Shown here: one piece after another, positions 1 through 8,726 of the stretch
Layout of the letters: every line of letters begins with the position of its first letter
How positions within the stretch are numbered: position 1 is the first letter of the stretch
NCBI GenBank assembly: GCA_020852705.1
Contig: JADZAP010000021.1
Span: forward strand, 87,121-151,120
DNA: 64,000 nucleotides
From: Ignavibacteria bacterium
GTDB taxonomy: Bacteria; Bacteroidota; Ignavibacteria; Tepidaquicellales; OLB5
Direction of reading: 5' to 3'
Made by a program: the position numbers and the translations under genes
Notes under the pieces: model-generated
What the model was told of the DNA's origin: nothing
Database searches by the model: none
Seen by the model: the letters and a program-made list of their open reading frames with translations, nothing else

Positions 1-93
1 TAATTATCTTAAAATAGACTTTTTTGGGTATTATTAAAGACTTGCAGATAAATTCTATGGTTAATACATTTATAAAAACTTATTTAAATTTTA

Positions 94-1080
94 ATGAGAA
101 AGACTAGTTATATAATTCCAGTTTTATTCATTTTTTTCTGCAGCATGTTATATTTCGGCTGTGATGATTCGGGAACTTTACCCGAAGAACTTACTGCCGG
201 ACAGGTAATTTTACATCAAAAGATTAAACTTCTTCCGCTTGACCCGGTTCTTGATGGTTACTATAATTTATTTCTTGTATTAACAGATTCTATAGGCACC
301 CCGAGAACAGTTCATTTAGGGAGATTTAATGTAACAACAGCCGGTGAGATTATTGACGAAAGCGGAAACCCCAAGACACTTTCAGTTCCCGCCAATGACA
401 CAATTGATCTTGGAAGATCGCTTTATTCAATTATCAGCATAGATCCTTCACCTGTAATATTTCCTGGACCAACAAGAATTTTAGCAGGTCCGGTATCAAT
501 TTACAGGGATTCTGTAACTGCAGTTATGTTAATGAATGATACTCTAGCAGTAGGTAGCTCAATAAATTCATTACTTAGTTCCAATAGCGTATTATATCAT
601 ATTAATACCCCAACAGGACTTTCAGGTGATTGCAGCAAGGGGATTTGGTTTTGCCAACCAGGCGGGGTTTCTTCATGGAATCCAGGAAGTGCATTGACCC
701 TAAACAGGGGATGGATTTATCAAGGATTTGTTAGGAATAAAACAACTGGTCAAGTATATTCAACCGGAAGATTTTATGACCCCGAAATGTCGGATATGGA
801 TGGCGCAGGTTCTTGTGCAGATACATTTGGGGTTGCATATTCAAAACCAGGACAGGATTGGGCAAAAGCAAACTGCAGTTCGATTACAAAAATTGATGAC
901 GGCAACCACGAAGCATTTGTTACCTTGCAGCCCGAAGGTAGATCTGAAACATTAGCTCCGTTTGTTTTAAAGATATATTATCAAAATAATATAATAACTG
1001 ATTTAGGATGTAACAGAGTGGATAATTTATTTACGCAAAGGCAAAATATACCGGATGTAACATTAAGGATAACAAGATAG
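94..1080 (+). CDS. Hypothetical SPII lipoprotein
   Basis: This is a 328-residue protein with an N-terminal signal sequence (hydrophobic stretch at about residues 8-22) ending in a lipobox-like YFGC followed by acidic DDS, so it is probably an envelope lipoprotein. The rest is soluble, rich in Ser, Thr, Gly and Asn, with several cysteines in the middle (DCSKGIWFC) and no motif I recognise. A strong terminator follows directly. The upstream 93 bases hold only AT-rich sequence. The function is unknown, but the gene looks real because of the intact signal, its length and the terminator. Confidence 0.8.
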   Translation: MRKTSYIIPVLFIFFCSMLYFGCDDSGTLPEELTAGQVILHQKIKLLPLDPVLDGYYNLFLVLTDSIGTPRTVHLGRFNVTTAGEIIDESGNPKTLSVPANDTIDLGRSLYSIISIDPSPVIFPGPTRILAGPVSIYRDSVTAVMLMNDTLAVGSSINSLLSSNSVLYHINTPTGLSGDCSKGIWFCQPGGVSSWNPGSALTLNRGWIYQGFVRNKTTGQVYSTGRFYDPEMSDMDGAGSCADTFGVAYSKPGQDWAKANCSSITKIDDGNHEAFVTLQPEGRSETLAPFVLKIYYQNNIITDLGCNRVDNLFTQRQNIPDVTLRITR

Positions 1081-1090
1081 TAATTTAACA

Positions 1091-1120
1091 AAAAGCCGTT
1101 TTTTTATAAACGGCTTTTTT
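1091..1120 (+). terminator. Intrinsic terminator after the lipoprotein gene
   Basis: AAAAGCCGTTT pairs with AAACGGCTTTT around a short loop and is followed by a T run. The flanking A run makes it potentially bidirectional, so it could also end the convergent polysaccharide operon on the minus strand. Confidence 0.85.
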
Positions 1121-1161
1121 GATGATAAATTCTAATTATGAGTAATTAATTCAACTAAATT

Positions 1162-2118
1162 TTATTCATAAATATTTTCAATAACATAAGCCTGCCTTCG
1201 TCTTACTTCGTCCAGGGTTCGCCACAGATATTCACCAATAATACCAAGCATAAGCATTTGAAAACCGGATAACAGCAGAACAATAATCATAAGAGGTGCC
1301 CAGCCTTGAAACGGGACATTACCTGTAAATTTAGCTATTACAATAAAAATTGCATATAAAAAGCCAGAAAGCGAAATAATTATACCAAGTATTGAAATTA
1401 TTCTTATAGGCAAAAAACTGTAACCCAAAACACCATCAATAAGATATTTCATCTTTTTGGAAAAAGTCCATTTGGACTCTCCCAGTTCTCTTTTTTGCCT
1501 GGTGTAAGGAATATATTTAACTCTGTATCCAGTCCATAAAATTTGTCCCTGCCAGAAAGCATTAGCTTCCATATTATTCAGAAGCAGGTTTTTTACTTTG
1601 GCATCAATGAGCAAAAAATCAAAACCGCCGGAAGGCATATCACTGAAACTTAGTTTTCGCATAGCCGCATAAAACAATTTTGATGTTGTTCTTCTTGCAA
1701 AAGTTTCTTCTCGGTCAGACCTTGTGCAAATAACAATAGGATAATTTTCTTCGTAAAAATATTTGAACATATCATTAATAAGTTCGGGGTTATCCTGAAG
1801 ATCTGCAGAAATATTAACAATGCACTTACCTTTAGCCTTTGAATAACCGGCATATATTGCATTTACCTGTCCAAAATTACGAGTAAGTTTTATAATTTTT
1901 ATTAGGTCGTTATGATTTTCTTTAAGTTTAATAAGTTTTTCCATTGAATTATCATACGACCCATCATCAACAAAAATTACTTCAAAGGTCATACCTGGAT
2001 TTTGTTTTATTACAACCTCATATATTTTGTTAAAAGTTGGCTCAACATTCAGCTCATTACAGTAAACAGGTATGACAATTGAGCAGTTTATTTCCGGTTT
2101 GCTATACTGTAATTCCAT
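1162..2118 (-). CDS. Family 2 glycosyltransferase (GtrB/DPM1-like), membrane-anchored
   Basis: This 318-residue GT-A glycosyltransferase begins with IPVYCNE (16-22), then a VDDGS nucleotide-binding motif (DDGS 51-54) and a SADLQD segment near residue 104 that holds the metal-binding acidic residues. Two hydrophobic segments at about 240-265 and 272-298 anchor it in the membrane. This layout is typical of enzymes that move a sugar from a nucleotide donor to polyprenyl phosphate (GtrB, ArnC, DPM1 type). It is the last gene of the minus-strand polysaccharide operon. The donor sugar cannot be read from the sequence. Confidence 0.88.
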   Translation of the reverse strand: MELQYSKPEINCSIVIPVYCNELNVEPTFNKIYEVVIKQNPGMTFEVIFVDDGSYDNSMEKLIKLKENHNDLIKIIKLTRNFGQVNAIYAGYSKAKGKCIVNISADLQDNPELINDMFKYFYEENYPIVICTRSDREETFARRTTSKLFYAAMRKLSFSDMPSGGFDFLLIDAKVKNLLLNNMEANAFWQGQILWTGYRVKYIPYTRQKRELGESKWTFSKKMKYLIDGVLGYSFLPIRIISILGIIISLSGFLYAIFIVIAKFTGNVPFQGWAPLMIIVLLLSGFQMLMLGIIGEYLWRTLDEVRRRQAYVIENIYE

Positions 2119-2139
2119 AATATTTTAAATTTTTGGAGG

Positions 2140-2847
2140 TCAATTATTCTTTTTAGTTTCAATAACTTTTGCAGGCATACCAACAGCAACCGAGTAAGGC
2201 GGAATATCATTTGTAACTACAGCACCAGCTCCAATAACAGACCATTTTCCAATATGGATACGCGGAAGCACTATTGCTCCGGTTCCGATATTTACGCCTT
2301 CTTCAAGATGAGCTCCTCCGGTTATGTGTACGCCGGGAGATAAATTGCAAAAATCTTCAATGATAACATCATGTGCAATTGAGCAGTGATGATAAATATT
2401 TACCTGTCTGCCAATTACACAGTTAACAGTTATGGTACTTAATGAAAATATTATAGTCCCATCACCAAAAGTATTGTCAAAGCCAGTTTCTGCAGAACGG
2501 TGAATAACAGGACCAGGTAATTTACATTTAGAAGCTAACAATCTTTCAGTAAATTTTTTTTTGCTCTCCGTAGAACCAATAGCAGGTAAAATATAGTCAA
2601 ATTCTATATTTTTTAAGTTCAAAATGTGATCAAGACTACCAAGAATTTTAAATCCACTTGTAATTTTACCATTATTTTCAGGAAGTACAGGTGTGCCAAT
2701 TTTGTTAATATCATCATCCAGAAAACCAACAACTGAATATTTACCAAACTCCTCTTTATTTTCACTTATAGCCCAAAATGTTTCACGGGCAAATGCACCG
2801 GCTCCCATTAATATTATTCTGCCTGTGTTTTTATTTTTCGTAAACAT
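2140..2847 (-). CDS. NeuD/PglD-like sugar O/N-acyltransferase
   Basis: The first ~90 residues form a Rossmann-like PglD N domain (GAGAFARETFWAI, then VVGFLDDD). The C-terminal half has hexapeptide repeats of a left-handed beta helix (INTVNCVIG, YHHCSIAHDVIIEDFCNLSPGVHI, GVNIGTGAIVLPRIHIGKWSVIGAGAVV). Family members acetylate amino-sugars with acetyl-CoA; the His in SIAHDV is the expected catalytic base. It shares one base with the preceding DegT aminotransferase, an association typical of PglE/PglD-type pairs that make acetamido sugars, so the two probably act in sequence. Confidence 0.85.
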   Translation of the reverse strand: MFTKNKNTGRIILMGAGAFARETFWAISENKEEFGKYSVVGFLDDDINKIGTPVLPENNGKITSGFKILGSLDHILNLKNIEFDYILPAIGSTESKKKFTERLLASKCKLPGPVIHRSAETGFDNTFGDGTIIFSLSTITVNCVIGRQVNIYHHCSIAHDVIIEDFCNLSPGVHITGGAHLEEGVNIGTGAIVLPRIHIGKWSVIGAGAVVTNDIPPYSVAVGMPAKVIETKKNN

Positions 2848-3926
2848 TACACCCCAGAAACTTTATTAACAATATTGCAAACCCGTTTAACCTGTGAAAC
2901 AGTAATATGAAAAGAAAGCGGCAGGCAAAGTATTCTTTGAGAAATATCGTAAGTTACCGGACAAGTAATTTTGCTTCCAAATACCAGTTCTAAACTCGGA
3001 CTGAAATACTCCCTTGGGAAAATGTGTTCTTTGTTTAATTTATTTACGACTTTTTCTTTTAGTGATTTGGTTGAAAATAAAACAGGGAAATATGAATAAT
3101 TCTGCTCAGCATTAAATTTTTGATATTTAATGAATTCATTACTTAAAAGGAGTTTTTTATAAAGCAAAAACACTTTTTTTCTTTTTGTAAGGTTAACACT
3201 AAGATATTTCATTTCAGCAATTCCAAGAGCCGCATTAAGCTCGCTCATTTTAGCATTAACACCCAATGAACGTATGACATAGTTTTCGTATCCAAAATTT
3301 CGTTTAAGACGGATCTCATTTGCGATATTATTATTGTTGGTAAATAGCGCTCCCCCTTCTGCGGTATTGATGATCTTTGTAGCATGAAAGCTTGTGGTAG
3401 AAATATCACCAAAATAGAATAATGACTTATTTTTATAATTTATACCCAATGCATGAGAAGCATCATAGATTACTTTTAAATTATATTCATTTGCAATCTT
3501 TTGTATCTCTGAAATATTACACGGATTTCCATAAACATGAACAGCCATAATAGCTTTTGTTTTACTTGAAATTTTCCTTTGAATTTTAAACGGGTCTATG
3601 TTAAACGTATCGGGTTCAATATCTGCAAAGACTGGTTTACAATGTTCCCAGATTATTGATGATGCTGTTGCAATAAACGAAAATGGTGTTGTAATAACCT
3701 CACCATTAATTTTAAGTGATCTTAGTGCCAGCTGTAAAGCCAAAGTCCCATTAGAAACACAAAGAGCATACTTACATCCCGAATTTTTACGAAGTTTTTT
3801 TTCAAAAAGCTTTAAATATTTACCATCATTAGTTAATACGCCGCTTTTCCATATATCTTTTAATAATTCGGTATATTCATTTAATGGAGGCAGAAATGAT
3901 TTAGTTACATAAAGAGGTTTTTTCAT
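2847..3926 (-). CDS. DegT/DnrJ/EryC1/StrS-family sugar aminotransferase
   Basis: This is a 359-residue PLP-dependent fold-type I aminotransferase. It has the early KLRKNSGCKYALCVSNGTLALQLAL segment that binds PLP phosphate, EPDTFNID, the VIYDASHALG region with the PLP Asp, and SFHATKIINTAEGGAL with the Schiff-base lysine. Family members aminate nucleotide-linked keto-sugars. Its stop overlaps the start of the acyltransferase by one base, so translation is probably coupled. The keto-sugar substrate is unknown, because no 4,6-dehydratase is encoded in the window. Confidence 0.88.
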   Translation of the reverse strand: MKKPLYVTKSFLPPLNEYTELLKDIWKSGVLTNDGKYLKLFEKKLRKNSGCKYALCVSNGTLALQLALRSLKINGEVITTPFSFIATASSIIWEHCKPVFADIEPDTFNIDPFKIQRKISSKTKAIMAVHVYGNPCNISEIQKIANEYNLKVIYDASHALGINYKNKSLFYFGDISTTSFHATKIINTAEGGALFTNNNNIANEIRLKRNFGYENYVIRSLGVNAKMSELNAALGIAEMKYLSVNLTKRKKVFLLYKKLLLSNEFIKYQKFNAEQNYSYFPVLFSTKSLKEKVVNKLNKEHIFPREYFSPSLELVFGSKITCPVTYDISQRILCLPLSFHITVSQVKRVCNIVNKVSGV

Positions 3927-4034
3927 TAAAAAATTATCTTAGTTTATCATCACAAAATGTAAATAAATCAAAAACTTACAACAATATAATTAAAATTAAA
4001 CCCTTAAAACAGGAATTTACATTCAGCAAAAATC

Positions 4035-5786
4035 TTATTTAGTTAGGCGGTAGAGTTCATGTTGATTTGTTTTAAAAACCAATTCTTTTTTTATGCCAAG
4101 GGAATCTATTTGAGTATATATTTTTTCAAAACCTAAGGGGTATAAATCTCTTGTTACCAATATGAATTTAGGAGCGGGGTTTGCAATAAGTGATTCTTTC
4201 AGTTTATCAAACGTGCATATAGGGTTAGTTAAATAATACTGAGATACCCATGTACCGTTATAAATTGTATCTGCAGGAGTTACATATTGCTTTAAACCGG
4301 AATAAAATTTTTTTTGAGATGAATTATATTCTATTTTATCAAATAATCTGTTTTTGTATCCGTCTAAATCAAATTGTACCCCATCATTATAACCAATGTA
4401 TGCATATATTAAATTTGCAGAATAACCGTATCCCATTAGAGTTATTATAGAAAAAATAGAAATTAGTTTAATTGAGTTTTTATATAAAGGATATTTAGTT
4501 TCAAGGATTTGGTATGCTTTAACTGCCAGAAGAGATGCCATTAAGCAAACTGAAATTATGCCCATAAATGGATTACGGTATGTGGATAAAGGGTAAAGAG
4601 TTATCCACCATACTGCAGTTACTACTGAAAAATAAAGTATTGCCCGTTCAAAAAGATTTTTTGAATAAAAAAAGAAACTGCTGCAAATCAATAAGAAGAG
4701 TGAAATGGGAAAAAATCTGTTAAAAAGTTGAATTTTTTCAATTATTAAATTTATTGAAGCAGTAGGCGGACCTGCAAATATATCTGTAATTATAATCATC
4801 TTTCTGAGGAGTGTATAATCAAATAAAATAACGGGTATAGTTCTTATTATTGTAAACAACGCGGAAATAAGAATAGTAAAACCAAGCAGCTTTAACACTT
4901 CTTTTTGATGAGTTGTTATGTAGAGAATAAGAAGGGTGATGGTAACTAAAACTGCAACTTGAAATTTTGTTTGAACAGCTAAACTTAGTAATAAGGAGCC
5001 ATAAATTGTATTTTTTATAGGAATCTTATTATTGCTGATTGGGAATGCAATATAGAGTCCATAAATCAAAAAAGCTGATTGCAATAATTCTCCAAAAAAA
5101 GAAGATGAAATAAATCCAAATCCCGGCTGTATGCAAAGAAAAAACAGAAATAAAACTGCAGTTTCTTTTCCGTATTTTTTATTAGTTACTAAGAATATTA
5201 CTATCAGTGTAAAAATTGAAATAATTGATGAAATTAATTTAAAACTCCATACATCTGTAAAGTTAAATATAAAATTTGGGACTGCAAAAATATAATGAGG
5301 CAACATTGCAATTGTATCTATTAAAAATATTTTTTCATTAAGCGTTATAAAAGAAATTCCGGTATTAGCAAAATTTTTTGCATATTCAATATATACCGCT
5401 TCATCATATCCCAAATCATAATGTACAATTGAAATTGGGAACAGAATTAATAAAAATAAAATTAAGAAAAACAGTAGTGTATTTATTGTAAAATAACGCA
5501 GCACTCCATTAAAAATATTTTTTAGATAATTTAATACTGAGTTATAAAACGAGCTGAAATAAATTGAATAAAATATAAGAGAAAGCAAAGATAAACAGGA
5601 CAGTATTAAGAGCTGCTTGTTAATAATTTTGTTAATCTTTTGGGGATTATTAAAACTAAAACTAAATACTTTAAATAAAACTAAATGAGGTGGTATTATA
5701 TTTGAAAGCAGCAACAATATTAAAAAAAATACAGATGTACCTGTAAATACTAAAATTTGTTTTTTTTTCAAAAACCCATTTTTCAT
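4035..5786 (-). CDS. GT39/ArnT-like multi-pass membrane glycosyltransferase
   Basis: This 583-residue protein has about a dozen hydrophobic segments and a YDLGYDEAVYIEYAKNF loop after the third membrane segment. That acidic first periplasmic loop (D/E-rich, followed by an aromatic) is the signature of polyprenyl-phosphate-sugar-dependent GT-C transferases (ArnT, PMT). The C-terminal ~120 residues form a soluble tail. It sits in the middle of the surface-polysaccharide operon. The acceptor could be lipid A, a polysaccharide or a protein. Codons are very A/T biased, like the neighbours. Confidence 0.7.
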   Translation of the reverse strand: MKNGFLKKKQILVFTGTSVFFLILLLLSNIIPPHLVLFKVFSFSFNNPQKINKIINKQLLILSCLSLLSLIFYSIYFSSFYNSVLNYLKNIFNGVLRYFTINTLLFFLILFLLILFPISIVHYDLGYDEAVYIEYAKNFANTGISFITLNEKIFLIDTIAMLPHYIFAVPNFIFNFTDVWSFKLISSIISIFTLIVIFLVTNKKYGKETAVLFLFFLCIQPGFGFISSSFFGELLQSAFLIYGLYIAFPISNNKIPIKNTIYGSLLLSLAVQTKFQVAVLVTITLLILYITTHQKEVLKLLGFTILISALFTIIRTIPVILFDYTLLRKMIIITDIFAGPPTASINLIIEKIQLFNRFFPISLFLLICSSFFFYSKNLFERAILYFSVVTAVWWITLYPLSTYRNPFMGIISVCLMASLLAVKAYQILETKYPLYKNSIKLISIFSIITLMGYGYSANLIYAYIGYNDGVQFDLDGYKNRLFDKIEYNSSQKKFYSGLKQYVTPADTIYNGTWVSQYYLTNPICTFDKLKESLIANPAPKFILVTRDLYPLGFEKIYTQIDSLGIKKELVFKTNQHELYRLTK

Positions 5787-5829
5787 TTTGAATTGTTAAA
5801 TATTATAGAATTTTATTAATTCTGCAAAA

Positions 5830-7224
5830 CTATAACTCATATTTTTTATTCAAGTTTTCATACTTGTAAACCAGGGCAGCTAAATAAAACGTAGTTGACC
5901 AGAAACCCCACAGACCCACAGATAACCCGCCATAAGAATAATTTATTGCCGAATCAAAAAATAACCTGGAAATAAATACCAGGATAAAAAATATTAAAAG
6001 ATCATTGAACTCTGTTTTTTTCAGTATTTTAAACGAAATAATAAAATAGTATAATTGGTAAGTAACCCCAAGTAAAAAGCCTACAATACCGTAAGCAGCA
6101 AGTAAAGATGCCCATCCAACATCAGAAAAGCCCCAGGCATAAATAGTTTCCTCTTCTGTTTCTGGTCTTATAACCCAAAGCGGATGCATACCGATTCCCA
6201 TTATAATATTTCCATCTCTCCAAAGCCCTATTAAAGCAGCAATATTTGCAACCCGGGTTCCGTAAGTGCCTTCTTTATATTTATAATCAGTCTGCCCCTG
6301 CTCAACTCTTGCCTTAATAGCTTCAAAAATATAATCAGATTGCGGAACAAATTTTATGAAAGCGTAAAATAAAGCTCCGGCAAAAACGGTAAGAATAACA
6401 ATTTGTCTGAAAACCAGTCTGAATTTTTTGTTTTTTACAGAATACCATATAAACATAATTAAAATTATAAGAGCAATATTTAACCATGCGGCTCTTCCAA
6501 ATGCAAGAATATGTGGAGTTATAAACAGAATTGCTAAAAAAAGCTGGTAAACCCGGAATTTCTTTACCATCCACTGATAAATGAATCCAAGGAAGAATAA
6601 TTCACCATAAAATGTGCCACCATAAACCCTGAATACTTTTAAATCTCCGGGTAAATTCTGCTCTGCAATGCCAATATCGGGAAGAAAAGCAATTCCTGTT
6701 AACGCACTTAAGATATAAAGTATATTAGAAACAATTGCAACAGGGAGCATAATTTTTATAAGGTATCCCAGTGCTCTTCGCTTTATAAGCAGCAGAAATG
6801 GAAAAAGCAGAAAACACATCCAGATACCTTTTAATCTGAAGAAAAGCTCAATAAAATTATATTCATATTTTATTGTGCTTATAACAAATTGCAGCAGATA
6901 GAATACCAGCAGCAGCTTTGCAATAATCATAGCCCGGCTTGAAAAAAGTTCACGGTACTCTTTTACATTGTAAAAAGAATATAAAGTTAATCCATAGAGC
7001 AGAAAATCAGAAATCCTCATATTTCTGTAAACAAAATAAAACTGTTTGGGTATCAAACCAAGAGTTCCGTTTTCTATAAAGAAAATTAAAAATATTCCCC
7101 ATGCAAGTAGTTTTGCATTAAGAGTTAAATAATTTTTTTCTTCCAGAATTTCACTGAAGTTATGATTGCGGGAGTTATTTTTACCCGATGATATTCTGAA
7201 GTTATTAGTTAGTTTAACTACCAA
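5830..7224 (-). CDS. O-antigen polymerase/ligase-like membrane protein (tandem copy A)
   Basis: This 464-residue protein has about 11-12 membrane segments. A large extracytoplasmic loop carries VEQGQTDYKYKEGTYGTRVANI, then GIGMHPLWVI and a conserved Arg. The arrangement is that of the Wzy/WaaL (O-antigen polymerase/ligase) superfamily. It is clearly homologous to the next gene over its whole length (shared FGRAAW/FGRLAW, EGTYGTRV, GxGxHPxWVI). The track start is a TTG with no visible Shine-Dalgarno, so the exact start is uncertain; no better ATG lies near. Confidence 0.72.
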   Translation of the reverse strand: MVVKLTNNFRISSGKNNSRNHNFSEILEEKNYLTLNAKLLAWGIFLIFFIENGTLGLIPKQFYFVYRNMRISDFLLYGLTLYSFYNVKEYRELFSSRAMIIAKLLLVFYLLQFVISTIKYEYNFIELFFRLKGIWMCFLLFPFLLLIKRRALGYLIKIMLPVAIVSNILYILSALTGIAFLPDIGIAEQNLPGDLKVFRVYGGTFYGELFFLGFIYQWMVKKFRVYQLFLAILFITPHILAFGRAAWLNIALIILIMFIWYSVKNKKFRLVFRQIVILTVFAGALFYAFIKFVPQSDYIFEAIKARVEQGQTDYKYKEGTYGTRVANIAALIGLWRDGNIIMGIGMHPLWVIRPETEEETIYAWGFSDVGWASLLAAYGIVGFLLGVTYQLYYFIISFKILKKTEFNDLLIFFILVFISRLFFDSAINYSYGGLSVGLWGFWSTTFYLAALVYKYENLNKKYEL

Positions 7225-7248
7225 TCTATTAAAAATTATTATTTAAAA

Positions 7249-8640
7249 TTAATTTAAAATTCCCTGCTTTTTATAATTATCATATATATAAACCAAAACA
7301 GGTATATATATGTTTAACCCGGAAAAAAAGCCCCATAAACCAGTGGAAACAAAAACGATAGAAAAACCTACAGTTAAATCAAAAATTAGTTTTGCAAACA
7401 ATAAAATAATTAAAAAAGTATAAATATTTACCTGGGATGATTTCTTAATAATTTTAAAACTATAGAAAATAAAATAAAACTGAATAAAAACAGCTAAAAA
7501 TATTCCAATTCCTCCGTAAGCAGCAAGTACCGAAGGCCACGTTACATCGCAAAACGCACTGTATATAATAACTTCTTCTTTTGAGTCCGGTCCAATAACC
7601 CACATTGGATGAAAACCTACGCCAAGGAAAATATCAGAATTACGCCATAGATTTACAAGTGCGTTGTTTTGCATTATTACCCGCGTACCATAGGTACCTT
7701 CATCATGTTTAACATCCTCTTGACCTTGGAAAATCCTTGCGCTTAAAGCATCTATATAAAAGTCGGATTCCGGGATAAATTTCATAAAAATTATAGTAAT
7801 ACCAATACCCATTATGATAAGTATAACAGCTTGTTTAAAAAGGATTTGATAATTTCTTTTGTTAAGTGAATTAAGGAGAATCATTAAAATAATAGTGAAG
7901 GCAAAACCAATCCATGCAAGTCTGCCAAAAGCAAGAATATGCGGAATAATAAAGAGGGCAACCAACCCAATTTGCCAGAATCGGAATTTTTTTGTTATCC
8001 AATAGTAAACAATACCCAGAAAGTACAGCTCCCCGTAGAAAGTACCGCCAAAAACCCTGTAAACTTCAATGTCACCGGGTAATCTTTGTTTTATAATAGA
8101 TACATCAGGCAAAAAAGGAACCCCGGTTAATGCTGTAATAATATAAAGCAGATTGGATATTAGTGCAACCGGAAAAATAATTTTTATTAAGAAAGGCAGT
8201 CCGCCTCTTTTTAAAAGGAGTAAATAAGGGAAAATTAAAAATGATGTCCAGATACCTTTTAAGCGGAAGAAATATTCAATTGGGTTAAAATCATACCTTA
8301 AATAGCTTACAAAAAACTGAAACAATAAATAAAAAAGATATATTTTAATTATGATTAATAATTTGCTGTTGAATAAATTTTTATACTCTTTATATTTAAA
8401 AAAAGAATATATAATTAATGCATACAGCAGCAGGTCTGATAATCTCATACTGCGGTAAACGGTATAATATTTCTGAGGAATAATTCCCATTGTACCGTTT
8501 TCAATGAAGTAGAAAAGAAAGATGCCGAGAGCTAAAATACGCGCTTTTAAACTTAAAACCAGATCTGCTTTAATGTAATTTTCGCTGTATAAAATGTTTT
8601 GCCTATCTGCCTTAACAGCAGAATTGCCAATAACCGGCAT
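7249..8640 (-). CDS. O-antigen polymerase/ligase-like membrane protein (tandem copy B)
   Basis: This polytopic protein is paralogous to the adjacent downstream gene, with the same motifs (PGDIEVYRVFGGTFYGELYFLG, FGRLAWIGF, DEGTYGTRVIM, GVGFHPMWVI). The track opens at a TTG (8679), but I prefer the ATG at 8640, because an AAAGG Shine-Dalgarno-like stretch lies about 8 bases upstream; this gives 463 residues. The tandem pair suggests two linkage-specific polymerase/ligase activities, or one polymerase and one ligase, in the same operon. Which role each has cannot be read from the sequence. Confidence 0.74.
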   Translation of the reverse strand: MPVIGNSAVKADRQNILYSENYIKADLVLSLKARILALGIFLFYFIENGTMGIIPQKYYTVYRSMRLSDLLLYALIIYSFFKYKEYKNLFNSKLLIIIKIYLFYLLFQFFVSYLRYDFNPIEYFFRLKGIWTSFLIFPYLLLLKRGGLPFLIKIIFPVALISNLLYIITALTGVPFLPDVSIIKQRLPGDIEVYRVFGGTFYGELYFLGIVYYWITKKFRFWQIGLVALFIIPHILAFGRLAWIGFAFTIILMILLNSLNKRNYQILFKQAVILIIMGIGITIIFMKFIPESDFYIDALSARIFQGQEDVKHDEGTYGTRVIMQNNALVNLWRNSDIFLGVGFHPMWVIGPDSKEEVIIYSAFCDVTWPSVLAAYGGIGIFLAVFIQFYFIFYSFKIIKKSSQVNIYTFLIILLFAKLIFDLTVGFSIVFVSTGLWGFFSGLNIYIPVLVYIYDNYKKQGILN

Positions 8641-8726
8641 TCTTTTACCTTTCCAGTTATTTACAGCGGCTTTAAGCAAACGGAATGTAATAAAAATGAA
8701 TTATCAAAAGTTTTATTATAATTATA

